Shown here: in pieces, positions 13,401 to 26,714 of the stretch
How positions within the stretch are numbered: the stretch's first letter is position 1
How the letters are laid out: each line of letters starts with the position of its first letter
From: Endomychus coccineus
Lineage: Eukaryota > Arthropoda > Insecta > Coleoptera > Endomychidae
Length of the DNA: 64,000 nt
Assembly: GCA_958510875.1 (NCBI GenBank)
Contig: OY294068.1
Location: forward strand, 18,456,297 to 18,520,296
Reading direction: 5' to 3'
Translations under genes and position numbers: made by a program
Notes under the pieces: model-generated
Database searches by the model: none
Told to the model about the DNA's origin: nothing
Seen by the model: the letters and a program-made list of their open reading frames with translations, nothing else

Positions 13401-13887
13401 CCTTGAAATAAACAAATATTGTATTAGGAGTAATCGCAATGATAAAACTTGTGAATTAGGAAATCTGCTGTCCTCACCACTATTGCTGAAATAAAGTACC
13501 ATATATGAGGAGTTAAATATTTCCAAAATTTTCTCCAAGGGAATGGTACATTTTTATTCTCTGTTTCTTTAAAGGTATCCAACCTGGTTTTCTTTTGGCA
13601 TAATGCGTTACTATTTCTCATAGCTATTCCAGAAATACCAGTACCTAATGAAATCAACCCCAATGTTCTTAAGCAAAATGGAATTTTATTCGACTTGGCG
13701 GTATTTGTACATGTCACGCTTGGTATTGTTTGACTTCGTACCTTGAAAGGCTTACTAAAATTACTTCTTATCGATACAGTATACCTAAAACATGAATGTA
13801 TAAAGAATTCAAATCGTATTCAAGAAAACGATCTAACTACCTGAAATTGGTTTTTAAACATGAAAACTGGTTCATGAATTTCAACAT
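7427..13887 (-). CDS. ABCB8: Mitochondrial ABC half-transporter ABCB8 (last exon not placed)
   Basis: Twelve minus-strand exons join in phase: 13887-13841, 13784-13478, 13401-13218, 12429-12291, 11576-11360, 11305-11121, 10592-10415, 8562-8443, 8343-8240, 8064-7890, 7801-7623, 7574-7427 (about 661 codons). The N-terminus ([16 protein letters not shown], then many K/R and no acidic residues) looks like a mitochondrial presequence. A six-helix membrane domain follows, with [19 protein letters not shown] and [16 protein letters not shown]. The ATPase domain has Walker [10 protein letters not shown], signature LSGGQKQR, Walker B VLLLDEAT and switch AHRLST. ABCB8 is known as a subunit of a mitochondrial ATP-sensitive potassium channel and takes part in iron-sulfur export. 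The exon 3/4 border is uncertain because the exon 4 acceptor is weak. The usual GTHEELL..GG.Y C-terminus is not visible next to exon 12. Confidence 0.9.
8651..10325. mobile_element. Large fold-back (palindromic) element, about 1.67 kb, inside ABCB8 intron 7
   Basis: The left arm (about 8651-9240) reappears as an imperfect inverted copy on the right (about 9775-10325). Matching landmarks are TTCTGCCTAACCTTTTCGATG with CGAGAAGGTTAGGCAGAA, and CATCAAGGCCCAGGCAAAAC with its complement. The centre also holds smaller inverted pieces rich in AACAATTGTTTAAAC-like sequence. No open frame resembles a transposase, so this is a non-autonomous fold-back or very long-TIR MITE. It separates exons 10592-10415 and 8562-8443 without touching the splice sites. 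Confidence 0.85.
12490..12670 (+). repeat. Dispersed repeat copy, family also at 51.88-52.09 kb
   Basis: The stretch from ACTAGCTATTTTCCGGGCTA through GTGCGTGGTAACC to GTCACTTTGACAG matches the reverse complement of 51.88-52.09 kb. That copy contains CTAGCTGTTCTCCCG, TTTTTTATGTGCAACGC and GTGCGTGGTAACC. No coding capacity is visible. It lies in ABCB8 intron 3, beside the poorly resolved exon 4 acceptor. Confidence 0.7.
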
Positions 13888-15559
13888 TTCTCTCTTATTA
13901 TTATTGAAACTTGATTTATATAAAACTTGACCTAACCTATAAAATAAAATTTGAATTATGGAACTGGACAACTGAACTAATAATTGTGGTTCCTAAGAAC
14001 TAATTGCTATCTATTTAATTGGCCTGAGCTTTACTAGAAATTGCTCAGCAAATGATTTGAACATTATTTTCCATAGAAACAGGAAGAGGACTTCTATGTT
14101 ATTTTCATTATCTTTAAATTTATCCATTTCGAATGAAAATATAATCTTAAGTAAAAGGATTGTAGTCATATAAACTATAACATAATGATCATATGTGTAC
14201 ATGGAATTCATGGATATCATAATTTTACAGTGTAGGTACAGTAAACACTACGTAAATACCTACTTACCATACTTTTTTGTATATTGCAATATCAAAATGA
14301 TATGTTGTATGTAATATGATAACTATTTTCTAATTATCAAATGTCGGTCAAAATCTTATTGATCGGCTATTCGTTTTATATTTCTCTAACTTAACTACCA
14401 GGTACTAATTAAAATTTCGTTAACGGATTAGATACCTATCCGTTAACTAAATTAGTTGTAGCTAAGTTAGAGTTACAGATGTTCACTTAGCATTATCCCC
14501 AAATTAAAACACGCCTCAAATTTGAAACAAATCAGTTCTATATGCACAAAAAACAACAAATAAACAAGGATTACAATCATTATTAAAGTACCAATTTACA
14601 TTGAAGTGTTAAATTATCCTGTAGGTATAAATAAAAGTTGCAAAATTTAAATTAAATATAAAATTAAATTATTTTTTAGGAACTGTCGAGTTTACTGTAG
14701 TCATAACGGGCTCCATGTAGTATGCGTATTTTCAGTGAATTAATATTTTCACTATCGTTTATTAATATTCAAAGATCAGATGTAAATCTTTCATAGATTT
14801 GCTACTGCAGGGTCGCGGAATTATTAAATTTAAATAATCTAAATGAAAATCAAACAGGATCATTTTGTAAGGGTAGTACTAGTAATATTACTACCTTCAT
14901 TTAATTTATGTGAGTTATAGCTTGTTGGATTGAATCTGCTATTCTTTCTATTTTATGAAAATTCGGAACAGGACCACCAATCATTTATTACAAAAACAGT
15001 TATACATTTTCCACGTCAAGGTAAATCCCTTATGAGTTATCATTGTATCGGTTTGGTTGCTGTATAATATCCTGTATAGTATATGCATTGTTTCATATCA
15101 ATCAATGGTATATGATAATATATGGTTAAATAATGTTAAATGTGAAAATCGCTTAAGTAGTGGGAGTAGTAGCTACTTTTAGGTGCTATGCTCTCGATGC
15201 TATCTTCAGAGAAGGATCTATCTTCTAATAAGTGACTTTGAGAATTAATAATTATTATGAGATGAGCTGACCGATAAGACAACCTCAGCAATGGTGATTG
15301 TGGACATCAATCCAACCCTGAACGTGAATCAATTTCATTGTTCAATTCAGTATCTAGTGTGCAATATCAACTTTTATCATTATCAATTATTTAAAATTAG
15401 TCATCCGTCAATAACGCTCGTGGTGCGATGTCCACCAGTTCGAATAAAATACGAATAATTTAAAAGATAGCACAGTAATGCATGTGTACACGTATGTACA
15501 TTGTGTTATTAGTGTAATTATTAAGGTGACGGATCCCTTTGTATATTTAGCACAAAGGA
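13888..15559. promoter_or_regulatory. Intergenic region between divergent ABCB8 and ABHD4/5 genes
   Basis: The two start codons (ABCB8 at 13887 minus, ABHD isoform A at 15560 plus) face away from each other across 1.67 kb with no recognised gene or transposon between. It must therefore hold both promoters or one shared bidirectional promoter. I could not identify specific core-promoter motifs with confidence. Confidence 0.4.
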
Positions 15560-18500
15560 ATGGATATGACCCGAGATGATGAAAATAGAAACGAACGAAT
15601 GCGGTAAGTTTTAGATTTTAAAGAAAACGCGCTAAATGCCTAAATGGAGAATTTAAACGAACTACCCTGTTTCTGTGACATCCAACATCCAATCCAATCT
15701 ACAATCTACATCTACAGTTCTACACCTGTGCAAGCGAAAGGAAAGGGAATTGACAATGAAAATAACCTCAATTTTCTCATGGAGTAGACGAAATATTATG
15801 ATTTTGAAAGCAGAATTCTTTAAAATAATTTTTTACGTGTTCCCAATTTTTTTTCTAATCATTGTTGTATTCTGTTTGAATAATATTTTATATATTTTGA
15901 GGTAGGTAATTTAAGAGTTGTACTTTTTATTTCTTTATTATTTATGCATTTTAATCACTACAACTGTGTGTTTTTATTGTAGCTGGTTGAGTCCTAGCTG
16001 GATAACATGGAATAAGTACTCTGAAACTATGCTGAGGACTTTAGAAAAAAAAATATTACAATGTAAGTAACTAGTGGAAAGTTGTGAACAATCTTGTAGA
16101 ACGGAATTCATATCTGATACTGATACTAGTATGTATTAGTAGTTGCCCAGACATATAGTACCCTGTTGTAGCAAATATATTCATGAAAATACTGTTACAA
16201 CTTGATAGTATCCCATAGGTATAGGTCATGGGTGCTCATTATCAGTAAACGCCATATTACTTTATCGTATACATGTGTCAGATTATTTTTTATGATAGTA
16301 ACAATCTTGAAGATTTTGTAAGCTTAAATATCAATGTCAAAACTATACTTACTCATATTGTTTAAGTGTATGTTCCTCAAATGATAACCTCTGAATAAGT
16401 TACACAAACAAAATTAGTCAGTTTACGAATGTTCAATTATCATATCATGTTTTACGAGGTTTTCTTCATTTCAAGAGTGTTAATTAAAGAATTGAAGGAA
16501 AATAGATAGAAGTTCATACAAATAAATAAACATATAAATCTCGATATAAATGTATAAAATGGAAAATAACATAATTCTCAACAAATGGAATGTGACATTT
16601 GGAAGAAAAAATCAAAGTCTTTTTCTAATGAGAATAATCTAACAAAATATAAGTTCCTCAATAAATTAGGATTTAAAAAAAATGGATCGAATGGGTCTTT
16701 TTCAGGTTCCTCTATAATGATTATTATTTATTTAAATTTGTATTAAATGCTTATCAAATTTTTTCTAAAATTCTGACCCTACAGAAATAAAGAAAAAACT
16801 CGAAAAACGGAAGTTATAAATAAAAATGATATCAACATAGTAGTGTTGAATTTTACAATATTGGTAAAGAAAAATATTTGGCACTAATTTTTTGTTTTAA
16901 TATTCAAAATAGGAAGCGAATCGAATGTCCGGGCTACGACGTCTGTGAAACAATTTTTGTATATTTCTCTGGTAATAATGTAAATTATTGACTGCCGCTT
17001 TTTTATAAATGGTTCATTACAACTTTTCTACAAATTGGCCGAACGTTTTCTATGTTCAAGTAAAAACAAAAAAATATTGATAGTTTATAATTTACTATTG
17101 CAATTCCTGAAATTGAGATAAGCCCTCTGTCTGATATGAGATTCATCTCACCAGATAATTCGCGACGGTAATCTGGAAATACATTTGGATTAAGATTGCA
17201 ATAAAGCGCTATCGTACACGTGCATCTTTCAAGTGAAAATATTGTTGACCGTCGACTAAACAAAACAGTGATAAAAGAGTAATTTAATCTTGTAAAACTC
17301 ATTAAATCACGCAAATTATTACGCTCGAATATGATCAACAATTTTTTACCATTACATCGGAAATAACTTTTTAGTTTCAGCTCTTTGTTTCTGTGGGAAT
17401 TAATAATTTGCATCTGAATAAATATACAAAAGAACTTTGAACAGGAAGTGTCCCTGGTATTCAATTTTAAATGAAATAAACTTCACTATCTATAAAAGAT
17501 AAGATTACTTCGATACAGATAATATAAATTAATGTACACTTTCTCACGCATTATCATTTGCAACGTCATTAGATAAAAAAAATAATAGAAAATAATTTGT
17601 TTATCATATCTACATATACGAACATAAATTATTATTAAACTATTGTTCGATTTATAGTAGGAGAGCCACTGCAAATTTGGACAGTCATCTGATAACAAAA
17701 TGAAAAATGGCGATAAGGCGTGCAAAGACATTGTACTCCACTTGATGGCACCTGTGCCAATCTTTATCCTGGCCAGAATGATTGAAACCATGACACCATA
17801 CAACATTTCGCGATCTGATAACTGGATAACAATTATATCATTGCATAGTCATTAACTTACAGGTGCTAATACCTGCCACAACGATTTTTTGCAACTCTTA
17901 TTCCGGACATACTTGGTCCCTTGTAACCCGGAACCGGATTGACAGAGGCTGAAGAGGCACTTCGTGCATAGATGAGGCAATATATATATTGTATTTCAGA
18001 CAAATTCATGTTCATAAACAATTATGTTTCACAATTACGTTATTTCATAATGCTCTCGATTACAGTCTTCTGTCAATATGATTGTAAATACCCTTGAGAA
18101 TATAAACGCAGCGCGTGTTATAAATCGCGCTATACCATTATTATGACAGAAGTATGTCCGGAATAAGAATTACAAAAACATCACTGTGCCGGGTACTACA
18201 TCAGGGTAAGGGGTGGCCCGAGTAGTGTTTCGAGCGTTCTGGTCAAAATAAAGATTGTCACAGGATAGGTGGAGTGCAATGTCTTTGTACGCCTTATCGC
18301 CATTTTTCATTTCGTTATCGGATAACGATCAAAATACTATAAATCAAACAATAGTTTATATTAATTTATGTAGTTATGATAAACAAGTTATTCTCTATTG
18401 TTTTTTGTCTCATGACGTTGCATATGATCTGAAAATTCACTGCAGACCTAAAGGAATGAGATCTACTGAATGAAAGTTATGGCATGGACGTTAACTTTAT

Positions 18501-21500
18501 CATATTGTATAGAGAATCCCAATAGAAATCGGAGGCAAGTCAGACTTTTCCGAGAAAGTATAATATTTTGGAGTCACCCTGGACAAAAACTACTCTGGCA
18601 GAAGCAATTGGAGACTAAGTGCCAACATGGTATGGTAATCTTTTGGCAGTGTAAGAGAGCAATTGGTATGAAGTGGGGTTAAGGACCCAAGCAGATGATG
18701 TGGATCTATTTGGCTATTATTATCCGAAGACTGGTTACAGCCCAGAAACTTCTGGACAGAATATAGGGGACTCTTCTTCAGAAGCATTACATTCACAAGG
18801 AAGAGTACATGGACTGCAGCATTGAGGGCATTGCTGGGCATGCTTAGCTGCAATGGCTCCCTAGAGAGATGGGGTGCAGACTAATCCCTTCTATTCTGGG
18901 GGCAGCCTGAAAGGCTGCCATTCGAAACGGAAGACAGAATCAAACCCCTGATGTTAACGGAGCAGCATTTCAAGGTCACCCCGTCGAGGGAGGAATGGGA
19001 ACCGCACCCCAAGACTCGGCACAATTTTGGTATACGGATGGGTCTAGAACAAACACGAGAGCATGATTTTGCGGTCCTAGATATGTTGATGGATAATCCG
19101 TGCGAATGGGGGATTTAAACATAGTCTTCCAAGACGAGATGCTCGCCATCGACAGATGTGCGGAGAAGCTACTCGGCCATCTAGATCTGTTCAGACAGTC
19201 AAGCGGTAATCGACGAACTGAAAAGTCGGACTGTGTCCTCGAAACTTGTTAGGGGTACCAAGGAGATCCTTAACAGGCAAGCCGGTGGAAACAAACTATT
19301 CCTATGAAGTCTTCTATATCCATACTCGGGATTACCACCAACAGTACCCTTTCATGGGACGATCATGTGAGGTTCATTACGAAAACCGCTTCACAAAAAC
19401 TTGGTTTCCTATTCCGTGCCAAGAGCTACTTTACATCCCAGCAGCCCCTCATAATCTACAAAGCACATACCTGTCCTGGAGTATTGTTCACATGTTTGAA
19501 GTTCGGCTTCCAAACATACGCTGAAGCTCTTGGATTATATCCAGAAGAGAGTTATTCGTTTGATTGATGGTGACCTCTCTAGAACATCGTGGAAAGGTGG
19601 GAGATCTCTCCCTTTTCTATAGATATTTCCATGGTCAGTGTTCATCAGAAATCTCGTCTGTTTTCCATCGCGAGAGATTCCAGATAGGAGGAATAGGCGC
19701 GCTTAAACTAGTCAACCCTTCATTGTCAAGCTAGAGACCTGCCAAATTTCTTCCTACCAGACTTAATTTTTCTATCGAACAGCGAAATTGTGGAACTTTT
19801 CACCTAGTGAGGTCTTTCCCTATGCCTATAACCTCGAAACCTTCAAGAAAAATTCGAATGTCCCCTCTCCCAACATACGGAAAAATTAATAATTCGGCAA
19901 AAATCGAAAATAAACGAAAAAAAATGTCAGACACATATTATATATTGTTGACATCAACAAAAAATCCTCTTCAACCAAACCACAGCCTAGCCCACTATGG
20001 TTTCTATTTTTTTTAAATACAAATTTGTGTCATAACTTGAAAATGGAAAGAGCTAAATAAAATTCCGCCTACGCCAATGAATTGCACCCAAAAAAGTGCC
20101 CATATAATGTTTTACTTTCTTTAAACATGTTACGAGGGTTTGTTGAAATCCTGAAAAATCGAGTATTGGGCAACAGCGTCTAAACAAATGACACGAGTCG
20201 AAATCCATAGGCACCCCCAAATTTGTCTCAAAAAAAGAGCTCGAGGATGAGCGGTCGGTTTTTTTTTTAGCGCGAATATAATGGAGATATCCTATAAGGA
20301 CATCCAATTTCCCAATTTGGTTCAGCCTGTACTGTAACGTTCCGCCGAGCGTTGTGTTTTTGTAATAATAAATCTGAACTTAACTTAAATTAGATTTAAT
20401 ATTCCCAGATAAGTGAATAGGTTCGGAATCCTATCTCACTGCTTGTAACACTTGAAGTTGTAACAGTCGGCTGGGTATTATTTCAGGTAGCGTTAATACC
20501 TCATCGACGTGTTATATGAATTTTAAAATTGTTTGTTGGAACCTGTTCGGGTATCAGAGATCTTAGTTGATCCGTGTACCCTTAAGGTTCTTTTAAGCTG
20601 CCACCACTAGGCGTATATTTCAGCCCACCTAGTAGATGTTTTTAACTACTTTGATCCCTTGATCTCTTTCAAGGGACCGCCTCGTACAATTACTTATACT
20701 TATATCTTCATATCTATTCAAGCGTAAATTCTGATGATCGCATTCGCTGATAGGTGATTAGGAATTACCAGTTAAACTCGTAAATCAAATTAAAAAAATA
20801 AATATATATATTGAATAAAACAAAATTAACAAAAAATTTGATACATTAACCAACGACGAACGATTATAACATTAATCCAAAATTTGATTGAAGGAATGCT
20901 GGCATAGATCTAAAAACGTCTAATTCAGGTTCACCCCAAAATGGGAACCTGTGAAACCGTTATCAATGTCGCTAGTTCTACCCCTTTCGCCAGCGAGCGA
21001 GTTCCTGCCAGGATCTCTGGAGAGTTTGAATCAAATGAAAGACTAATTAGCACACACGGAACAGTGATCGGTTTCGCGCTCGATCACCCCGATGATTGAT
21101 AAATAATGTTAAAAAAATTAAAGAATTCCTCTCTTTCTGGTAAGCTGGGGTAAACCTAACGACATGATGCTCTATCATTTCCCCTAAGTAATCTCCGATA
21201 AGCGGAATTTGTATAGACACTCAAAATAGCCTGAATGGCAGGAAAAAATTATATTAACAAATAAAACAGTGGCGGGCGAAACATGATCTGAATGGTAAAT
21301 AACCACATTATATTATATTACCGATTCCGAGGTTGAAGTCAATATAACAGTTGTTCTTTGGCAATCAAAATGCACTTACCCTGTTGGTCTGATAACCCAA
21401 TTCCCTCTCGAACCCCCTTGTAGTGATAAGGCACAAATAATTTAAACACTCGATTTTTACGTCGAATTAAATTTGGTATGATGTGGAATTGGCACAAAAA

Positions 21501-24500
21501 AAAATTATTTTAAATAAGGTAACAAACACTTTACGCGTGACGCGGAAGACGCAAACAAGTCCAGCGCTGCTTTAGCCCCCCAGGGATGTATAACCCTTGT
21601 TGCATTGTTCATTCAATATCTATAAATTTCTTGAACTTGATTTGTATATTCTGGACAAACATTATATTAATTGATTTGATTTAATGCTACAATGAGCATC
21701 CCTGTGGACATAAAGCAAGCTGGCCTTACCGACAAGTACCTGGTGGAGAACTAACTGAGAAGGTGGTTGAGAACTGCCTTTTTTCCTCCAAGTAATTAGT
21801 TTTTATGAAATCATTGAAGCGGTGGCCACCCCACGCTCAATGTTTAGAAAATATGTTCAATTTCGAATTCCGGGATCAAAACACGCCCATGAAATATAAC
21901 AACAGCCAATAGGAATCTAACTAGGATAAAGAATTGCTCTGTTCAACTCCACGTAAATTTTCCTGACTCAGGGAAAAAAGTACCATTGACCTCGTGCCGT
22001 CCTTACGTTTGTAAAGCATGGTTCATGGCTGACCGGCCAATGATACAGGAAAGAGGACTCAGATTACCGTCGCTAGGTCTGTCTGGTATATCGTGTTCAA
22101 GATATAATAATTTATAAAATTTTCAATTTAAAATTAAATCAATATTATTCAAAGGCCTAAATACAAAAAGTAATAATCAATCCGTCGGATTATTACAGTA
22201 CAGCGGGAGAGACGATTTTTCGAATAAACTGCATTATACAGCAATTTCTCGCATCCAAACGAACCACATGCAAAACTAATAGAAATATTCCAAAACAATA
22301 AAATGGGTGAGCTGTGAAGACAAATTTATCTATATCTCCAGCTGTTGAGGGAGTAATTATAATTTGGCTCGATTTGAAACGATACATCACGAGAACAGGA
22401 AACGGAACTGCCCAAAAGAGATTACAAAGTATCATGTACATTTATTATTTCAAATTGCTCATTCCATGTTAACCACGAGACCCACAGTTTTACCATAAAA
22501 AGCAACACTCCAACTCGTAAGACTGAACCAGGCTTAGAAATTATCAATAAATTATAACATATTTCGAGCTCCTCAACCAATTTTGATATTAATTTGCCCT
22601 AGTCTTGAAAGTGCCGTATCGAGGATGGTACGTTGACATAGGACCGGTGGTAGGTCCCGCAGATAAAATATGGACGATATCTCTAAACTCCGAATCCAAA
22701 AAAACTCCTCTAATTTTGATCCATGGATTGGGAGCAGGGGTTGCTTTGTGGTGTATGAATTTAGATGCTTTTGGAAAAGAAAGGCCTGTATTTGCATTTG
22801 ATATGCTAGGTAAGTGCGTACAATAAACTATAGTTTGCAATTAGTAAAATGTTAAAAGAAACATTATTTTCGTTTGCGCATAACTGAATCATCAGTTAAA
22901 TTTTGCGTAAAAGATGTATGAATGTTTCCGTGGGAATTGCATTCACGAAAATAAAAAATTCAGAAGCGAACTTGTTTGCTCGAAAGATAATTACTAATTT
23001 TAGCGGTGCCCTAGCATCAAAATGGAAAGGTTCTAATCATTTTCTGACAAAAACTAATTCAAGATACTTTTGAAAAAGTAGGAACAAAACAAATTGAAAA
23101 CTATTTGAAACAATTTTTTTTACTACTGGTTCAATTATTCGAAACTCTTATCGACGCAAACTGTGGTTCGAAAATAACAAAGTTAACCATTTTTTCCATT
23201 CCACGTAAAAACACAGTTCACTTTTCATGTCTTTGTGAAAAAAACAATTTCAAAAGATCGTATGTGTGTAATGAAGCGAATCTACATCTTTTGTTTGTTT
23301 GGTGCAGCATTCAGAATATCATTCCACGCACTAGCAAGTCTTATCGAGACTGAAGTAACAATAGATTAATTTTCATGAAGGCTTTGGTAGAAGTAGTCGA
23401 CCAGTGTTTAGTAATGGCAGTTGGGAAGCCGAAAGGCAAATAGTAGAATCAATCGAAGAATGGAGGAGAGAGATGAAAGTGGAAAAATTCATTTTAATGG
23501 GACACAGTATGGGTGGCTTTATAGCTACCTCGTACGCCATGTCCCATCCCCAAAGAGTGAAACATTTGATACTTGCCGATCCATGGGGCTTTCCCGAAAA
23601 AGACAAAGAATATCATGATTTGCCACTATGGGTAAGAACTATGTCTTACATGTTGTTGCCGTTCAATCCACTGATTGGTATAAGATTCGCCGGTCCTCTG
23701 GGTGAGTACCTAATGTCGATTATGTTTACTAGAAGGTGTGAGAATTTAATAATTAGAGATGAATACGAGAGCATGGTGAAAGAAAAGTCCCTGAAAAATG
23801 AAACAAGAAATTTACTTGGTCAAAACTTATTTTGTTTCTCAACATATTCTCCTTGTAGTCCGATACACTTCGTCCAACGTTTTTCTAATTTTTCGATTCC
23901 TTCCAAATAATCCGATTTCGGCAATCCTTCAAAATAGGCGTTTGTTTCTGCGATGAACTCATCGTTGGAGCCAAATCTCTTCCCGCCGAGCCATTTTTCA
24001 AGTTTGGAAATAGATAAAAGTCGCACGGGGGTCAAATCTGTAGAATATGGTGGATGATGAACCAATTCGTACCTCAATTCATGCAATTTTGCCATTGCGG
24101 CTGCTGACCTGTGCGCCGGTACCTTGTCCTGGTGGAAGAACATTTTTTTCTTTGCCAAATGCGGCCGCTTTCGCTTAAAATCGGCGTCGAATCTATCCAA
24201 CAGGTCTGCATAATGTACGCCGGTGATCGTTTTGCCCTTTTTAAGGTAATCGCTATGGACGATACCGTGTGCATCCCAAAAAACCGTCGTCATGACTTTG
24301 TTCGCCAGGTCAAGTCCACTGTTTCGACTGTTCTTTGGTCTCTGGTGTGTTGTGATGGACCCCTGTTTCGTCCACGGTTACGAAACAGATCAAAAAGTCC
24401 TTTTTATCGGACACTCCTTTGAAGTTGTCACATGGTAGCGTATGTTGTCAACAGAGAGCAAATGCGGCATCCATGTGGCAGATAACTTTCCCATATTCAA

Positions 24501-26664
24501 AAATGTATGCAAAATGTTCCATACACGATGGGTTGAGATGCCCATAGCCTCAGCAATCTCGTGCACTTTAACTCGCCGATCGTTCAATATCATACCATGG
24601 ACTTCTGGCATTGTAACCTCAATTGGACGACCAGAACATTCGGCGTCCTTTGTGGTCATACTACCCCAACCAAAATCAGTAAACCACTTGTGAATCGTTC
24701 CAATTGATGGTGAGGAGTCCTCATAATGTTTAACATGCGATGCTTTGGTTTGCGCAATGTTTTTTCCACGCAAGAAATAATGTTTAATAAACACGCGAAA
24801 TTTACTTTTTTCCATGTCTACAAAATCTTCAAAGTTGCTTTCGATGAGTGTCAAAACAGAACTGAATGACATCAGTCTGAAAATTTTAATGCGTTCTAGT
24901 TAAAGATGGTACATCACAAATGTCACATGGGATTTTCGATTGTGGCGCCATCTGTTTTTTTTTTCAGGGACTTCTTATCTTGCCCTCGTATTGTCCATTG
25001 GTACGCTGTTTGGGCGGCGCAAAGTGAGCATTATAAAATAGATCTACCTAATTTTGAGCCTAGCAAATGTTATCTTCAATTCTTATTTCACCCTGAAAAT
25101 CATCTTCTTCCAATACATTGTCATTAAGCATGTCTTATTTCTCTCAAATATGTGATAAGCCCAAAATTCAAGCAGAAATATATTAAATGTCCGAGTTTTT
25201 TTGGCTGGCTTCATATAGATAAGTTTCCTTCTTTTATTATGACACTTTTCAGGCGAGAATACGCTTTACTTCCAAAAAAGTTAGTTTTCATTGAATTACA
25301 ATCCATCTTTTACTACTTATGCTTCCAGCTTACCTGTTAAACCACCCCATCTCTAATACAATGGGGATGCTAGCACTTTCACAATTTACCAATTTCACTT
25401 CTCGCTTTGGCTTTACGTATTAAATGTACCAGCAAGTACTTTTCCGAGAAACTATCGGAGTTGGGAACTCTTCAGTGTATAATATTTTTTTAATTAGACT
25501 TTGGTTATTCAATCAATACATTTATTTCATTGCACTTGATTAATTGATTGAGAATTAACTTGACTCATGTTGTAGGACCATGGTTTATCAACACAATACG
25601 ACCCGATATTTCCAAAAAATTCGCTGGGTCCATACAGCAAGATCTAATACCTCAGTACATTTATCAGTGTAACTCTCAAACACCAAGGTAATTTCTTAAG
25701 AAAGAATTAGTTGAATGTATGGTCATATAAAGAGCATTTTATGTACAGGGTGATTTATTTTCTCCATAACAAACAAACGTAGCTTGAAATTAGTTTTGGT
25801 TATGATTGAATTCATAAAAACGTAATATAATATGTAAATATTCGAAATTCCCAAATATGATATGATTTTTTACGTGATTGTATATTAAAATCTCCAACTT
25901 TTGTAAAATTTGTATCTCATTGTGAAGGTGATGTAACCTTTGGAATTCTCAGCAAATGCCACCCAGAATTCTTCGCTACTTATCGCACGATAGTCGGAGC
26001 ATTAACAGTGCTCAGAACTCTTTTAGGTTCTGTAAAACTTCATTTAAAATGGATCCGGTATTTTTTCCAAAGACCAGCATCTGGTTTCATGTGCGTAAAT
26101 TGTCATAGAGTTATCAATCACCCTGCATTGGATTAAAAGAATAACTCATGGTAAACGGAATAACAATTGTCGTAATTACTGTGAAATATGTTTTCATCAA
26201 TTATTGTAGATGAATTCAGTAATGCAAAGCTTATGAGTTGAGAGAAATTCTCATTCAAAAATGAAACACTCAAAAGTATGTCCTTCTTGTATATAAATAT
26301 TAATTTTAGTGGAGAAAGCGCCTTCCATTCGATGATGTCTGGGTTCGGATGGGCCAAAAATCCCATGGTCAAACGTTTAGACCAACTTGATGCAGATGTA
26401 CCGATCACATTATTGAATGGTTCGCGATCATGGATCGACTCGGCAGCTGAAGCGATTAAAGAAAAGAGAATGTATTCTCATTTCGAACACAAGGTGAGCC
26501 TTCATCGTCGTATTGTATTGTCTTATGTTGGGGATATTTGCACAATGTGCAACACCTATTGTGTCTTCTTCTGCTGCTAGGTCATTTAGGATAGCTCAAC
26601 GACTACATTAGCTCCTCCAACCCTGTAGCTATATATTCAAGATGTCGGGTGGCTGCAAGTTGGG

Positions 26665-26714
<50 letters not shown>

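Noticed and set aside
17003..17464. 153-residue minus frame
   Set aside because: Composition is that of AT-rich random translation, with no known motif or splice context.
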